From an uncultured Actinomycetes bacterium (GTDB lineage Bacteria; Actinomycetota; Acidimicrobiia; Acidimicrobiales; Ilumatobacteraceae): 64,000 nt of DNA. Position 1 is the stretch's first letter. Each line of letters begins with the position of its first letter. Below are positions 19,253 through 28,570 of the stretch, piece after piece. Below the pieces are notes generated by a model that saw only the letters and a program-made list of their open reading frames with translations, ran no database searches and was not told where the DNA came from. The position numbers and the translations under genes are program-made. The DNA lies in assembly GCA_937927625.1 (NCBI GenBank), contig CALBSD010000058.1, positions 4,385 to 68,384 on the forward strand, read 5' to 3'.

Positions 19253-20116
19253 TCACTGACCCCTGTTAGTGATGTGCCACTTTCCGATAGCTACACGAGA
19301 TAGCCATCCGAAGAAGAGGAACACCACTAGACCTAAAGCGCTCGCAAGCAGAATGGCAGTAATAAGTTCTGCACCCCAAAGACGTGAGCGATAAACATCA
19401 ATTTGAGCGCCGATGCCGACGACGCCGCCTTGACGGAAATAGAAGTCGCCAACAACAGCGCCAATGACGGCAAGTCCGGCTGAGATGCGGAAGCCAACAA
19501 AGATGTTTGGCAAGGCCGCCGGAAACTGAAGCTTTGTGAGTCGAACCCAACGAGATGCGCCCTGCAATGTGAAGAGCTCATGCTGACTCTTTTCTGCAGA
19601 CAACAAACCAAAAAGTGTGTTGCTGACGATGGGGAAGATGGAAATAAGAACGACAACAAGAAGACGTTGTGTTTGTGTTCCATCAATCAGTGCACGAATC
19701 AGAGGCGTGAGAGCAAGGATGGGTGCACTCTGCACTGCGACGAGGAATGGCCACGTTGCACGCTCAAGCCAACGACGTGAACTCATGATGATGGCCAAAG
19801 ACATACCAACCACAATCGTGATTGCCAAGCCCATGAGTGCAATTTTTGCTGAATCCCATAGTGAGATGAGAATGGGCTGGAGTCCACGTCGTTCGCCGGT
19901 ACGCCAGACCATGAATCCATCTTGGATGACTTTGTGTGGGGTGGGGAGTAAGAAACGTTTTTGTTGCGGGAGAACAACATCGGAAACCAAGTACCACACG
20001 CCAATAAAACAGGCGAAGGCAATAATTGGTCCGATGTAATCAGAAATCTTGAAGCCGTCTTTTTGCTCCGGAATGATTTCGTCAACGGTCGCTGCTGGTG
20101 TTTCGACGACACTCAC
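19253..20116 (-). CDS. ABC transporter permease
   Basis: A 287-residue inner-membrane permease of the SsuC/TauC/ThiX (BPD_transp_1) type with about six hydrophobic segments. The cytoplasmic EAA-like loop is around FTLQGASRWVRLTKLQFPAALPN, showing the usual E(H)...G...P pattern used to contact the ATPase. The start overlaps the ATPase stop by 4 bases. It forms the channel for the ligand of the neighbouring NMT1-type binding protein. Confidence 0.9.
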   Translation of the reverse strand: MSVVETPAATVDEIIPEQKDGFKISDYIGPIIAFACFIGVWYLVSDVVLPQQKRFLLPTPHKVIQDGFMVWRTGERRGLQPILISLWDSAKIALMGLAITIVVGMSLAIIMSSRRWLERATWPFLVAVQSAPILALTPLIRALIDGTQTQRLLVVVLISIFPIVSNTLFGLLSAEKSQHELFTLQGASRWVRLTKLQFPAALPNIFVGFRISAGLAVIGAVVGDFYFRQGGVVGIGAQIDVYRSRLWGAELITAILLASALGLVVFLFFGWLSRVAIGKWHITNRGQ

Positions 20117-20862
20117 TGGTGTGCTCCTCTCAGCGAATGAGAGATTTCTCCGCAGAGTTCAGCAAACTCCGGTTCGTATCTGAGGTCATGCGAGCGATTG
20201 ATTCCGAATGGAACATCGAAGGATGCAACGATGCGTCCTGGTCGCGCGGACATCACGAGAACTTTTGTTGACATATACACAGCTTCTGAAATGGAGTGCG
20301 TAATAAAGAGTCCGGCAAATCCTTCTGACTGGAAAAGATTGAGAACTTCATCGTTCAGGCGTTCGCGAGTAATTTCGTCGAGTGCGCCAAAGGGTTCATC
20401 GAAAAGAAACACCTTTGGTTTCATCACTAGTGATCTGGCAAGTGACGCACGCATACGCATGCCGCCAGAGAGTTGACGCGGATACTTATCTTCGAAACCT
20501 TTGAGGCCAACAACCTCAATTGCATGCGCCGCGCGATCTTGGCGCTCAGCCTTAGGAACCTTGTGTAATTCGGCAATGAGTTCTACGTTGCGCTGCACAT
20601 TTCGCCAAGCCATCAAAGTGGGGTCTTGGAACACGTAACCGATGCTGTCGCGATCGACAGAGCAAATACCACCAGTGTTGGCTTCAAGGTTTGAAGCTAT
20701 GCGCAACAGAGTGGACTTGCCGCATCCAGATGGTCCGACGACTGTAACGAACTCGCCAGCATTGACGGAGAACGAGACGTCCTCCAATGCTCGAGTTCCA
20801 TCAGGGAATGTCATCGAAACATTGTCGAAGTCCAAAAGTGCTGGAGCCTGTGTTTCAGTCAT
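20113..20862 (-). CDS. ABC transporter ATP-binding protein
   Basis: Nucleotide-binding subunit, 249 residues from the chosen start. It has Walker A GPSGCGKST, signature LSGGMRMRASLARSL, Walker B VFLFDEPFGALDE and the switch His in FITHS. The whole is like SsuB/TauB. The frame is open up to an ATG at 20916. I chose the ATG at 20862 because it leaves the usual short N-terminus before the first strand (LLDFDNVSMTF); 20880 and 20904 remain possible. It energises the importer with the permease at 19253 and the binding protein at 18055. Confidence 0.9.
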   Translation of the reverse strand: MTETQAPALLDFDNVSMTFPDGTRALEDVSFSVNAGEFVTVVGPSGCGKSTLLRIASNLEANTGGICSVDRDSIGYVFQDPTLMAWRNVQRNVELIAELHKVPKAERQDRAAHAIEVVGLKGFEDKYPRQLSGGMRMRASLARSLVMKPKVFLFDEPFGALDEITRERLNDEVLNLFQSEGFAGLFITHSISEAVYMSTKVLVMSARPGRIVASFDVPFGINRSHDLRYEPEFAELCGEISHSLRGAHQ

Positions 20863-20951
20863 GTTCGTGCCTGTCTGCATTTCGAACACCGGCGTACTCC
20901 GCATGCATGTCACCATAAAGGATTAATGCAACGCTGTCGTCACGAAAGTGT

Positions 20952-22160
20952 TTACTTTATGTTTCGTTTTTGATGTGAGATCACGACGCCGCCATATACG
21001 ACAAATCTGTCGGGGGGCCCCATCGCGATTGCTTCTCGAACATTACTCGCTGGTACCGCGACCAGGTTTGCCCGCTGACCAATCTCGATAGCGGAACTGA
21101 GGTTGTGGACAACTTTTGCAGCATTGTTCGTGACCATTCGTATGGCTTGGTCGGGTAACTGATGAGCAGCCATCACCATGAGCGAGGCTGTTTCTAGCGG
21201 GTCGGCTCTGCCCATCGGGTTAAAAGGATCTTGCACATTGTCGGCTCCGGCTGCGACGTTGACCCCGGCATCTCTCAGTATTGAAACGGGTGTGATGCCG
21301 CGGGGAGTTGCAGTGGCGATACCGCGACCTTGGAGGAAGAGATTTGTATGCGGTAGCGCAATGACGTTGATGCCTGCCTGGGCAACTCGTGATGCAGTGG
21401 AACGAATCGTTGTTTCATCCTGAGTGGAGAGTGAGACGCAATGGCTTGCAGAGATGGGATGAACGATTTTGTCAGCGATGACGAGACGTGCGAGGAAGTC
21501 CAAGTCGTCTGAATCTGGTCGGAGATTTTCATCTGCATGTAGGTCCAAAGGAAGGTTGTTTTCGAGCGCCAGTTGGAGGAAATACTCAACTGCACCGTGG
21601 GGATCAGGATCGAGGTGTGGACATCCGCCTATGACATCTGCACCAGCGGCGATGGCCTCAGTTGCGAGAGCTCTGTTATTTCTTCCTTCTGCGCCAGTGA
21701 CTGGCCACGACAGAAGCATCGCAATCTGAATGTCGATGAATGGCGCGCACAATTTCTTTGCTTCAAGAAGAGCCAGAAGTGAAGTGAGCCCGCCACTTTC
21801 AGTTGTGTCTGCATGAGTTCGGATACTTGTGGCGCCATTTCGTGACATCAACTGAGCAGCGACGGCTGCACGTTGGACAATGTCATCAAATGTAATGGTG
21901 TCTCTGACTGCCTCTAAACCGGTGATCGCGCCGAGAAGGTCTCCCGCTGGATTCTGGACTCGATCAGCAAGGAAGGCTTTGTCCAAGTGTGCATGTGGCT
22001 CAACGAACCCGGGAAGGATGACATGTCCTGCAAGATCGTGTACTTCTCCCGAAGGTGTTGATTCACCTGTTCTGCTGATGGCTGCAATGACGTCGCCGTC
22101 AATATCAATATCAACGACTCCCTGCCCTGGAAGGTGGACAGAAGCCAACCGTACGGTCAC
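20952..22160 (-). CDS. Cytosine-deaminase-like amidohydrolase
   Basis: A 402-residue member of the metal-dependent amidohydrolase superfamily, closest by eye to the cytosine deaminase/CodA and N-isopropylammelide groups. Metal ligands: PHAHLDKAF (the HxH), a His in DLHADEN, a His in ISASHCVSL, and an Asp in AAGADNVQDPF. It probably deaminates or hydrolyses a cytosine-like or triazine/pyrimidine ring in the cytoplasm. The GTG start is 2 bases after the flavin monooxygenase stop, and the ABC ATPase follows, so enzyme and importer are likely one operon. Confidence 0.83.
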   Translation of the reverse strand: MTVRLASVHLPGQGVVDIDIDGDVIAAISRTGESTPSGEVHDLAGHVILPGFVEPHAHLDKAFLADRVQNPAGDLLGAITGLEAVRDTITFDDIVQRAAVAAQLMSRNGATSIRTHADTTESGGLTSLLALLEAKKLCAPFIDIQIAMLLSWPVTGAEGRNNRALATEAIAAGADVIGGCPHLDPDPHGAVEYFLQLALENNLPLDLHADENLRPDSDDLDFLARLVIADKIVHPISASHCVSLSTQDETTIRSTASRVAQAGINVIALPHTNLFLQGRGIATATPRGITPVSILRDAGVNVAAGADNVQDPFNPMGRADPLETASLMVMAAHQLPDQAIRMVTNNAAKVVHNLSSAIEIGQRANLVAVPASNVREAIAMGPPDRFVVYGGVVISHQKRNIK

Positions 22161-22162
22161 GT

Positions 22163-23356
22163 TTAGACCAGTGGCTGGAGGTTGGGGAGAGGACGTCGTT
22201 CCATCTTTTCGCCGAGTTTTGGCATCACTTCTTCGGCGAATAAATGCATTTGTTCGTTCATTTCTTCACGTTCGATGCCTGGCAAGTCAAAGAAGATGCA
22301 GAGATGCTTCAGGTCGAGAAGCTCTTTCCAGAAGCCGAGAGTGTCCACCACATCATCCACGGAACCGATTGCCATAATCTTTTGAGAGTTTGAATCATCA
22401 ACAGATGGACAGAAGTCGAATGGAACTTTCGAGCCATCTGGATTGCGATAGCTAGAGAAACGTCCGTACGGCGAGAGGAATCGACAGAACTCGTCATGTC
22501 CAGGTACGCCGCGGCGCATAGCGGCCTCGCGTGTTTTGCCAACGTGAATGTTCATGACCAGCATGCGGTCTTCGCCACTGGCGACAGGATTACCCATCTC
22601 TTCGCGAATCGCGGCATAACGATTCCATTTATCAAGTTGGCTGTCTTTGTTCTGAAGCCAGTACACGGCTTTGTGTCCTGCACGAGGCACATACTCAATG
22701 GTCTCTGGTGATGTCACTGGTTGGTAGATGTCGATGGGGCGCTCGGGACGAGGAATCAAGGTGAGGTCGTCTACGTATGAACCGCGATCTGGAATGTCAT
22801 CGGGTGGGAACACGAACTTTTCGCCGCGATAACTGAAGCGTTCATTAGACCAAGCGCGCTTAATGACTTCTAGTGACTCTTCGAACGTTTGACGATTCTC
22901 AAGGTCGTGTTCGGCCGACATTGCGTTATCTCCAGAGGCAACAACTGTGCCCAAGCTCCAAGCTTCGCGTGGAACAGTTCCGCGTCCAACGCCGAATTCC
23001 ATTCGTCCGCCGGTGATGATGTCGGCAAGTGCGAAGTCCTCAGCGAGGCGTAATGGATGCCACTGTGGAACAACGTTGAACATTTGGCCGAGGCGCAAGC
23101 TCTTTGTTTGCATCGCGAGATGCTGACCGAACATGATCAAGTTGGGGAGAACTTCATACCCTTCAAACTGGAAGTGATGTTCTGTGAGCCACATTGTGTC
23201 GTAGCCAAGGCCGTCAGCTGTTTTAGCCCAAGCAACCAAATTCTTGTAGCACTCGATGACGGCATCGTTGCCGTACCTGCGTGATGTTGGGTCTATCGAT
23301 AGGTCTCCTGCATCTGGCATGGGGACGGTGCAAAAGAAGTTGGTATCAACGCGCAT
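22163..23356 (-). CDS. Luciferase-like (LLM) flavin-dependent monooxygenase
   Basis: A 397-residue enzyme of the bacterial-luciferase-like flavin monooxygenase family. N-terminal LAWAKTADGLGYDTMWLTEHH and the later LADIITGGRMEFGVGRG are the typical flavin/TIM-barrel segments. Such enzymes use reduced FMN and O2 and include RutA, which opens the uracil ring. The frame extends to a GTG at 23374 preceded by GGAGG but too close. The ATG at 23356 gives the family-like N-terminus MRVDTNFF; the start is uncertain. It leads the amidohydrolase and ABC genes, suggesting oxidative breakdown of an imported N-heterocycle. Confidence 0.82.
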   Translation of the reverse strand: MRVDTNFFCTVPMPDAGDLSIDPTSRRYGNDAVIECYKNLVAWAKTADGLGYDTMWLTEHHFQFEGYEVLPNLIMFGQHLAMQTKSLRLGQMFNVVPQWHPLRLAEDFALADIITGGRMEFGVGRGTVPREAWSLGTVVASGDNAMSAEHDLENRQTFEESLEVIKRAWSNERFSYRGEKFVFPPDDIPDRGSYVDDLTLIPRPERPIDIYQPVTSPETIEYVPRAGHKAVYWLQNKDSQLDKWNRYAAIREEMGNPVASGEDRMLVMNIHVGKTREAAMRRGVPGHDEFCRFLSPYGRFSSYRNPDGSKVPFDFCPSVDDSNSQKIMAIGSVDDVVDTLGFWKELLDLKHLCIFFDLPGIEREEMNEQMHLFAEEVMPKLGEKMERRPLPNLQPLV

Positions 23357-23437
23357 TCTCCGAAGGTACTGCACCTCCGTTGCCGAAGAGGACTCAGAAT
23401 GTGAACAAGTTGTAAACGAAGCGACCGAGGTCGTTCG

Positions 23438-24196
23438 TCACCAATGGCCGCGAGCAACAAAGACATCTCGCAATGCGCGGGTGTCATCGCTCATAATGCC
23501 GTCGACGCCCAGGTCAAGAAGGCGGGCAATCTCTAATGGGTCGTCAATGGTCCACACATGAACTTCGAGACCCATTGAGTGTGCTGTTCGCACGAATTGT
23601 TTCGTGACAACCGGGACTGGACCTTGGGAAACTGGCACTTGTGCGACCAAAGCGTGATCGCTCACTGGAAGCGGCAGGTGCGAAGCGCTGCGGGCGACAA
23701 GCTTCGCCACCTCCTTGGGCCCCATAGACGTGCACACTGCTGCACCGAATGCATCTCGAATCCCTTGCAGACGTTTGTCGCTGAAGCTTCCGATGCATAC
23801 GCGGTCAAGGCAGTCGCGATGGCGCAACTTTTGAATAAGTGGTTCAAGTGCAGTGTCTGCTTTGCAGTCAATGTTGAAACGTGCATTGGGGAATTCGTCG
23901 AAAAGATCATCCATCAATGGGATGGGGTCTGTTCCGTCGATGCGAGCCGACTTCAAGGACTCCCAGGTGCTGGAAGCAATCTCGCGCTTTTCTCCGCAGG
24001 TGCGCTCGAGGTCATTGTCATGGAATGCAACGAGAACACCATCGGAAGTGGCGTGAACATCGGTCTCTAGGTATTGATAACCAAGGCTGACCGCGTCGGC
24101 AAAAGCTCGCAATGAATTTTCAGGTGCGGCTGATGTTCCTCCGCGATGTGCAAATGCAATCGGGCCGACATGGTCGAGGTAAGAATGACGTGCCAT
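23438..24196 (-). CDS. Glycerophosphodiester phosphodiesterase
   Basis: A 252-residue GDPD-family TIM-barrel enzyme that splits glycerophosphodiesters into an alcohol and glycerol 3-phosphate. Catalytic and metal residues are visible in AFAHRGGTSAAPENSL, LETDVHATSDG and VAFHDNDLERT. There is no signal peptide, so it is probably cytoplasmic. The ATG overlaps the stop of the acyl-CoA synthetase gene, so the two are coupled. A second, more divergent paralogue lies at 58541. Confidence 0.9.
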   Translation of the reverse strand: MARHSYLDHVGPIAFAHRGGTSAAPENSLRAFADAVSLGYQYLETDVHATSDGVLVAFHDNDLERTCGEKREIASSTWESLKSARIDGTDPIPLMDDLFDEFPNARFNIDCKADTALEPLIQKLRHRDCLDRVCIGSFSDKRLQGIRDAFGAAVCTSMGPKEVAKLVARSASHLPLPVSDHALVAQVPVSQGPVPVVTKQFVRTAHSMGLEVHVWTIDDPLEIARLLDLGVDGIMSDDTRALRDVFVARGHW

Positions 24197-25752
24197 CAGA
24201 TAGAACGCCCAGCAGCCTTCCAGTATTCGTCTTTCAGAATGCGCTTGTACAACTTGCCGGTGGGGTGACGGGGAAGCTCTTCGCGGAAGTCAATGCTTCG
24301 CGGGCACTTCACATCAGCGAGATTGGCGCGACAGTATGCAATGAGTTCTTTTTCGAGTGCTGCAGCCTCGTCAGCATTGGCCGGCATTGTCTTTGGTTGG
24401 ACAACACCTTTGACTTCTTCGCCGAAATCATCATTCGGAATACCGAAGACGGCAACATCCATGACCTTGTCGTGGTTGACGAGAACATTTTCTGCTTCTT
24501 GCGGATAAATATTCACGCCGCCAGAAATGATCATGAATGCTTTGCGGTCGGTGAGATAGAGGAAGTTGTCTTCATCGACATAACCAACGTCTCCCAAAGT
24601 GGACCATCCACGTCCCTTGGGATCACGTGAAGACTTCGTCTTCTCCGGATCATTGTGATACTCAAATGCGGCTGTGCCCTCGAAATAAACGGTGCCTGAT
24701 TCACCTTGAGGAACTTCTTCACCGTTCTCATCGCAAATGCGAACAACGCCTTGGACCGCAATTCCAACTGAACCGGGGTGAGCCAGCCACATCTCACTAT
24801 TGCAATAAACGAAGCCGTTTCCTTCTGTTCCTGCGTAGTACTCATGAATGACAGGCCCCCACCATTCGATCATTGCGCGCTTTGTTTCTGCCGGACATGG
24901 TGCTGCTGCATGAATAGCAACCTCGAGTGATGAGACGTCGTACTTTTTGCGAACAGCAGGATCAAGCTTCAACATGCGAATAAACATCGTGGGCACAAGC
25001 TGAGTATGGGTTGCCTTGTACTTGTCGACGTATTTGATGTAGCTCTCTGCATCAAAGTGTTCCATCACGACGGTGGTGCCACCTTTGCCTATAACGGACA
25101 TGTTGAAGCGCAAGGGGGCTGCGTGATACAACGGTGCGGGAGAGAGATAAATCATTCCGTCACGGAATTTGAAGAGGCCTTCGGTAATCGCTGTCGCGAG
25201 ACCAGCAGCTGTACCAATCGGGGTAGCAGGAAACGCTCTAGAAATTCCTTTTGGCATTCCGGTAGTACCACTGGAATACAACATGTCTGTTCCGTCAATC
25301 ATGTTCTCTAATGGTGTTGTTGAGGCACTTGAAATGACGTCTTCGTATGAGTCGTAGCCGTCAACTGTGCCACCCAACATAAGACGCAAAGTCGCATTCG
25401 GAATATCTTCTGCGACTTCAAGCGCCTGATCTGATTTGTATTTGGACGTGATGAAGCCCTTTGCAGAACAGTCATTGATGATGTAGGTCAGTTCCGCCTT
25501 AGTGAGCCGGCTAGAGCACGCGGTGTACACGAGACCGGCGTAATGGCATCCCCAGATGACTTCGAGATAGCGAGGGTGATTCTCCATGCAAATGGCAATG
25601 TGGTCGCCCGGCTGAAAGCCGGCAGACCGCAAGACGTTGGAGAGTTGTACGGCGCCTTCGTGTAACTGCTTATACGTAGTGACTTCACCCGTTTCGGCCT
25701 GGATGATTGCTGGACGGTCGGGGAATTGGTCTGCATATGCGCCTGGGTACAT
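24196..25752 (-). CDS. Acyl-CoA synthetase (AMP-forming)
   Basis: A 518-residue adenylate-forming ligase that activates a carboxylic acid to its CoA thioester. The AMP-binding P-loop-like segment is MLYSSGTTGMPKG. The YYAGTEGNG, GWSTLGDVGYVDEDNFLYLTDR and C-terminal PTGKLYKR (catalytic Lys) motifs are present. Divergent from the acyl-CoA dehydrogenase at 25866 and coupled to a glycerophosphodiesterase, it fits fatty or branched acid breakdown. The chain-length preference cannot be told. Confidence 0.92.
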   Translation of the reverse strand: MYPGAYADQFPDRPAIIQAETGEVTTYKQLHEGAVQLSNVLRSAGFQPGDHIAICMENHPRYLEVIWGCHYAGLVYTACSSRLTKAELTYIINDCSAKGFITSKYKSDQALEVAEDIPNATLRLMLGGTVDGYDSYEDVISSASTTPLENMIDGTDMLYSSGTTGMPKGISRAFPATPIGTAAGLATAITEGLFKFRDGMIYLSPAPLYHAAPLRFNMSVIGKGGTTVVMEHFDAESYIKYVDKYKATHTQLVPTMFIRMLKLDPAVRKKYDVSSLEVAIHAAAPCPAETKRAMIEWWGPVIHEYYAGTEGNGFVYCNSEMWLAHPGSVGIAVQGVVRICDENGEEVPQGESGTVYFEGTAAFEYHNDPEKTKSSRDPKGRGWSTLGDVGYVDEDNFLYLTDRKAFMIISGGVNIYPQEAENVLVNHDKVMDVAVFGIPNDDFGEEVKGVVQPKTMPANADEAAALEKELIAYCRANLADVKCPRSIDFREELPRHPTGKLYKRILKDEYWKAAGRSI

Positions 25753-25865
25753 GCTCCCAAACTAGTGAATGACGGTCGTCACATTCGCCTCCGAATGCAG
25801 TCGGTTCGTATGGGTCTGCAGGATGGACCTAATATCCAAGAATCACTTCACCACAGGGGGAAATC

Positions 25866-27065
25866 ATGAGTGTTGTTGAAACCGCAATTGATGAGGCACG
25901 CGTTCTTGAGCTTGCTGAGGAACTCCTGAAGGAATTTCCTCCGGAAAAGGTCTCGACAATTGAATTCCTAGGAGCACAGTTCGACAAGGGCTTGGCGTGG
26001 GTGCATTTTCCAGTCGGTCATGGTGGCCTTGCTATTTCTCCAAAGTTTCAAAAGACCGTCAATGAGTTGATTTATGCAGCCGGTGCGCCAAACCCAATGA
26101 TGCGTAATCCAATCGGTCACGGCATGTGTGGTCCCACGGTTGTTGAGTGGGGAAGTGAAGCACAGAAGAAGCGTTATTTGCGTCCATTGTTTACCGGTGA
26201 AGAAGTCTGGTGTCAGCTGTTCTCAGAACCTGGTTCAGGTTCTGACTTTGCGGGCCTCTCCGCCAAGGGTGTGAAGGACGGAGATGAGTGGATTTGCAAC
26301 GGACAAAAGGTGTGGACCACATTGGCGCACTTGTCACGTTGGGGACTTCTTGTCGTTCGTACAGATCCTGATGCTGTCAAACACGCTGGACTTACTGCTT
26401 TCGTCGTAGACATGCATGCGCCGACCGTTGAGGTCCGCCCACTTCGTCAGATGACTGGCGAAGCTGAATTTAATGAGGTGTACTTCACTGACACTCGTAT
26501 TCCTGCTGCAGAGATGCTTGGCAACCCAGGTGATGGTTGGCGCGTCAGTCTCACAACATTGATGAACGAACGAGTCTCCATCGGTGGTGCGATTCCACAA
26601 AAGGGTTCAGGTGCAATTTCGCATGCCGTGAAAGTGTGGAATGCACTTCCGGAGGATCAACGCGACCCTGCTGCATTGGAAGAACTGATGAAGTTGTGGA
26701 GCCGTGCTGAAGTGCATCGCCTCACCAACATTCGTGCAAACGCAACTCGTCGTATGGGCGCTCCGGGTCCTGAAGGCTCCATCGGCAAGATGGAAAGCGC
26801 AAACCTCAACAAAGCAATCTATGAGTTCACAATCGGACTCCTGGGTGCAGAGGGAATGCTGTACGGCTCATACGAAATGGTTCGTCCGGAGACTGCAATG
26901 AGTTTCGAAGGAATTCAAAAAGCATTCTTGCGTTCACGTGCGAACTCCATTGAAGGCGGAACGACTGAAGTCATGAAGAACATTCTTGGCGAACGCATTC
27001 TTGGTCTTCCTGGCGACGTTCGCGTTGATCGTGATGTTGCATGGAGCAAGGTGCCCCGCAACTAA
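25866..27065 (+). CDS. Acyl-CoA dehydrogenase
   Basis: A 399-residue flavoenzyme introducing a double bond into an acyl-CoA. It has the FAD-binding signature WCQLFSEPGSGSDFAGL and the C-terminal segment IEGGTTEVMKNILGERILGLP typical of the family, including long or branched-chain types. The ATG is preceded by AGGGGGAA. TAATAT at 25830-25835 could be a -10 element, with only a poor -35. The gene is divergent from an acyl-CoA synthetase across 113 bases, a logical shared regulatory region. Confidence 0.92.
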   Translation: MSVVETAIDEARVLELAEELLKEFPPEKVSTIEFLGAQFDKGLAWVHFPVGHGGLAISPKFQKTVNELIYAAGAPNPMMRNPIGHGMCGPTVVEWGSEAQKKRYLRPLFTGEEVWCQLFSEPGSGSDFAGLSAKGVKDGDEWICNGQKVWTTLAHLSRWGLLVVRTDPDAVKHAGLTAFVVDMHAPTVEVRPLRQMTGEAEFNEVYFTDTRIPAAEMLGNPGDGWRVSLTTLMNERVSIGGAIPQKGSGAISHAVKVWNALPEDQRDPAALEELMKLWSRAEVHRLTNIRANATRRMGAPGPEGSIGKMESANLNKAIYEFTIGLLGAEGMLYGSYEMVRPETAMSFEGIQKAFLRSRANSIEGGTTEVMKNILGERILGLPGDVRVDRDVAWSKVPRN

Positions 27066-27078
27066 TCAGTTGTAGATG

Positions 27079-27489
27079 TCAGCCCGCGTGGGCAAGAAGA
27101 ATTCCGGCGTAGGCCGCGAGGAGTGATCCGAGGAGACCAAGTGCTCCACCGATTGCCTTCGCGGCCTTGCTGCTTCCTTGGGAATGAATCACTGTTGCAG
27201 CCACCGCAATGAAGACCATCAGCATCTTGAGGGCGAAGGTGGTCATGTACTTGGTGCCGGAATCTGCAGCATCAACGCTGGCAAGGCCCCAAGCGCCCGT
27301 GAAAACAATGACGATCATCGCTGGCCATGCAACACGAGCAAATGCCTGCGCAACTTTCGGAAGTGCTTCAGGTGCTGATACTCGGATGGTGGGTACAAGT
27401 CCAGCCAAAACGATTTGACCACCGACCCAGACGGCAACGGCCATGAGGTGGAGGAAGATGCGAAGCGAGTCGAGTGTGGGGGAAATCAT
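27079..27489 (-). CDS. Small four-helix membrane protein, CopD-like
   Basis: A 136-residue protein with four predicted membrane helices. The opening FLHLMAVAVWVGGQIVLAGLV, with His in the first helix, and a later segment with IHSQG resemble the CopD/DUF2269-type integral membrane proteins, some of which are linked to copper or haem. The ATG overlaps the ispH stop (ATGA), indicating coupled translation. Function unknown. Confidence 0.65.
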   Translation of the reverse strand: MISPTLDSLRIFLHLMAVAVWVGGQIVLAGLVPTIRVSAPEALPKVAQAFARVAWPAMIVIVFTGAWGLASVDAADSGTKYMTTFALKMLMVFIAVAATVIHSQGSSKAAKAIGGALGLLGSLLAAYAGILLAHAG

Positions 27490-28523
27490 GTATGAGAGAG
27501 TGCCTCAAGAACGACACTTGCTGCAAGTGAGCGGTCGTCAAGACCTGGCGTTCCTAGGACGGAGGCTCCGCACATCGCTGCAATGGCAATGTCGATTGCG
27601 TTCTGCAGTTCACGAATGTTGCGAGGTGGAGGAAAGTATTCGTCCTCATCCGTGACAAGAACTTCTTCCACTCCGTGGATGGGATTGAGGCGTGCGAGAA
27701 CACCTTCAACAAGTTCTTCGGGCGCAGAGGCACCGGCGGTGACGCCAACGATTCCACTGAGGTCGCTGGGAAGTTCATCGGCAGAGTTGACCCTGTACAC
27801 GTTCTTGCATCCAGCTTCGATGGCGAGTCGTTCCAATGCACGCGTGTTTGAGCTGTTGGAGGAACCGATAACGATGAATGCATCAACTCGCGGCGCGATG
27901 CTCATGAGCGCACTCTGGCGATTTGTTGTAGCAAAACATAAATCGCTACGGCCAGGTGTCCATACGTCTGGGAAGCGACTCTTCACGTGAACTGCAACTT
28001 CGCTCCATTCGCGATGAGACAAAGTTGTTTGAGCCAGCATTGCTACAGGCTGATCAAAGTGGGGAAGTGCATCCACTTCTTCGATGGACTCAACTCTCGT
28101 AATTGCCTCGGGTGCCACGGCCATAGTGCCGACGGCCTCTTCATGTCCTTCGTGCCCCACGTACACGATGTGGAATCCTTTGCCGGCACGTGTCTTCACT
28201 TCGTGGTGCACCTTTGTTACTAGTGGGCATACAGCATCGACGACGTAGCTTCCGCGAGATCGTGCTGCTGCGACGACTTCTGGTGCTGAACCGTGAGCAG
28301 AGAGCATGATGGGCGAGCCCATAGGAACTTCATCAATGGAGTCCACAAATACGACACCTTTATCGACGAAACGGTCGACGACGATTTTGTTGTGCACAAT
28401 CTCGTGATAGCAGTACACGGGTTCATCAAAAGATCGAACCATCCATGCCAAGGCCTTAATTGCCATTTCTACGCCAGCGCAGAATCCGCGGGGGGAAGCC
28501 AGGAGTACCTTTTCAACGGACAT
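27486..28523 (-). CDS. ispH: 4-hydroxy-3-methylbut-2-enyl diphosphate reductase
   Basis: Last enzyme of the MEP isoprenoid pathway, an oxygen-sensitive [4Fe-4S] reductase giving IPP and DMAPP. The 345-residue product has the cluster Cys residues in ASPRGFCAGVEMA (C15), VDAVCPLVTKVH and DLCFATTNRQ, and GVTAGASAPEELV near the C-terminus. It is slightly longer than the E. coli enzyme but normal for actinobacteria. It is divergent from the DUF512 gene across 47 bases. Confidence 0.95.
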   Translation of the reverse strand: MSVEKVLLASPRGFCAGVEMAIKALAWMVRSFDEPVYCYHEIVHNKIVVDRFVDKGVVFVDSIDEVPMGSPIMLSAHGSAPEVVAAARSRGSYVVDAVCPLVTKVHHEVKTRAGKGFHIVYVGHEGHEEAVGTMAVAPEAITRVESIEEVDALPHFDQPVAMLAQTTLSHREWSEVAVHVKSRFPDVWTPGRSDLCFATTNRQSALMSIAPRVDAFIVIGSSNSSNTRALERLAIEAGCKNVYRVNSADELPSDLSGIVGVTAGASAPEELVEGVLARLNPIHGVEEVLVTDEDEYFPPPRNIRELQNAIDIAIAAMCGASVLGTPGLDDRSLAASVVLEALSHT

Positions 28524-28570
28524 AAGACCTTCACAGACTACAGATGAGGCACGCCACTAGCCTGTGACGA

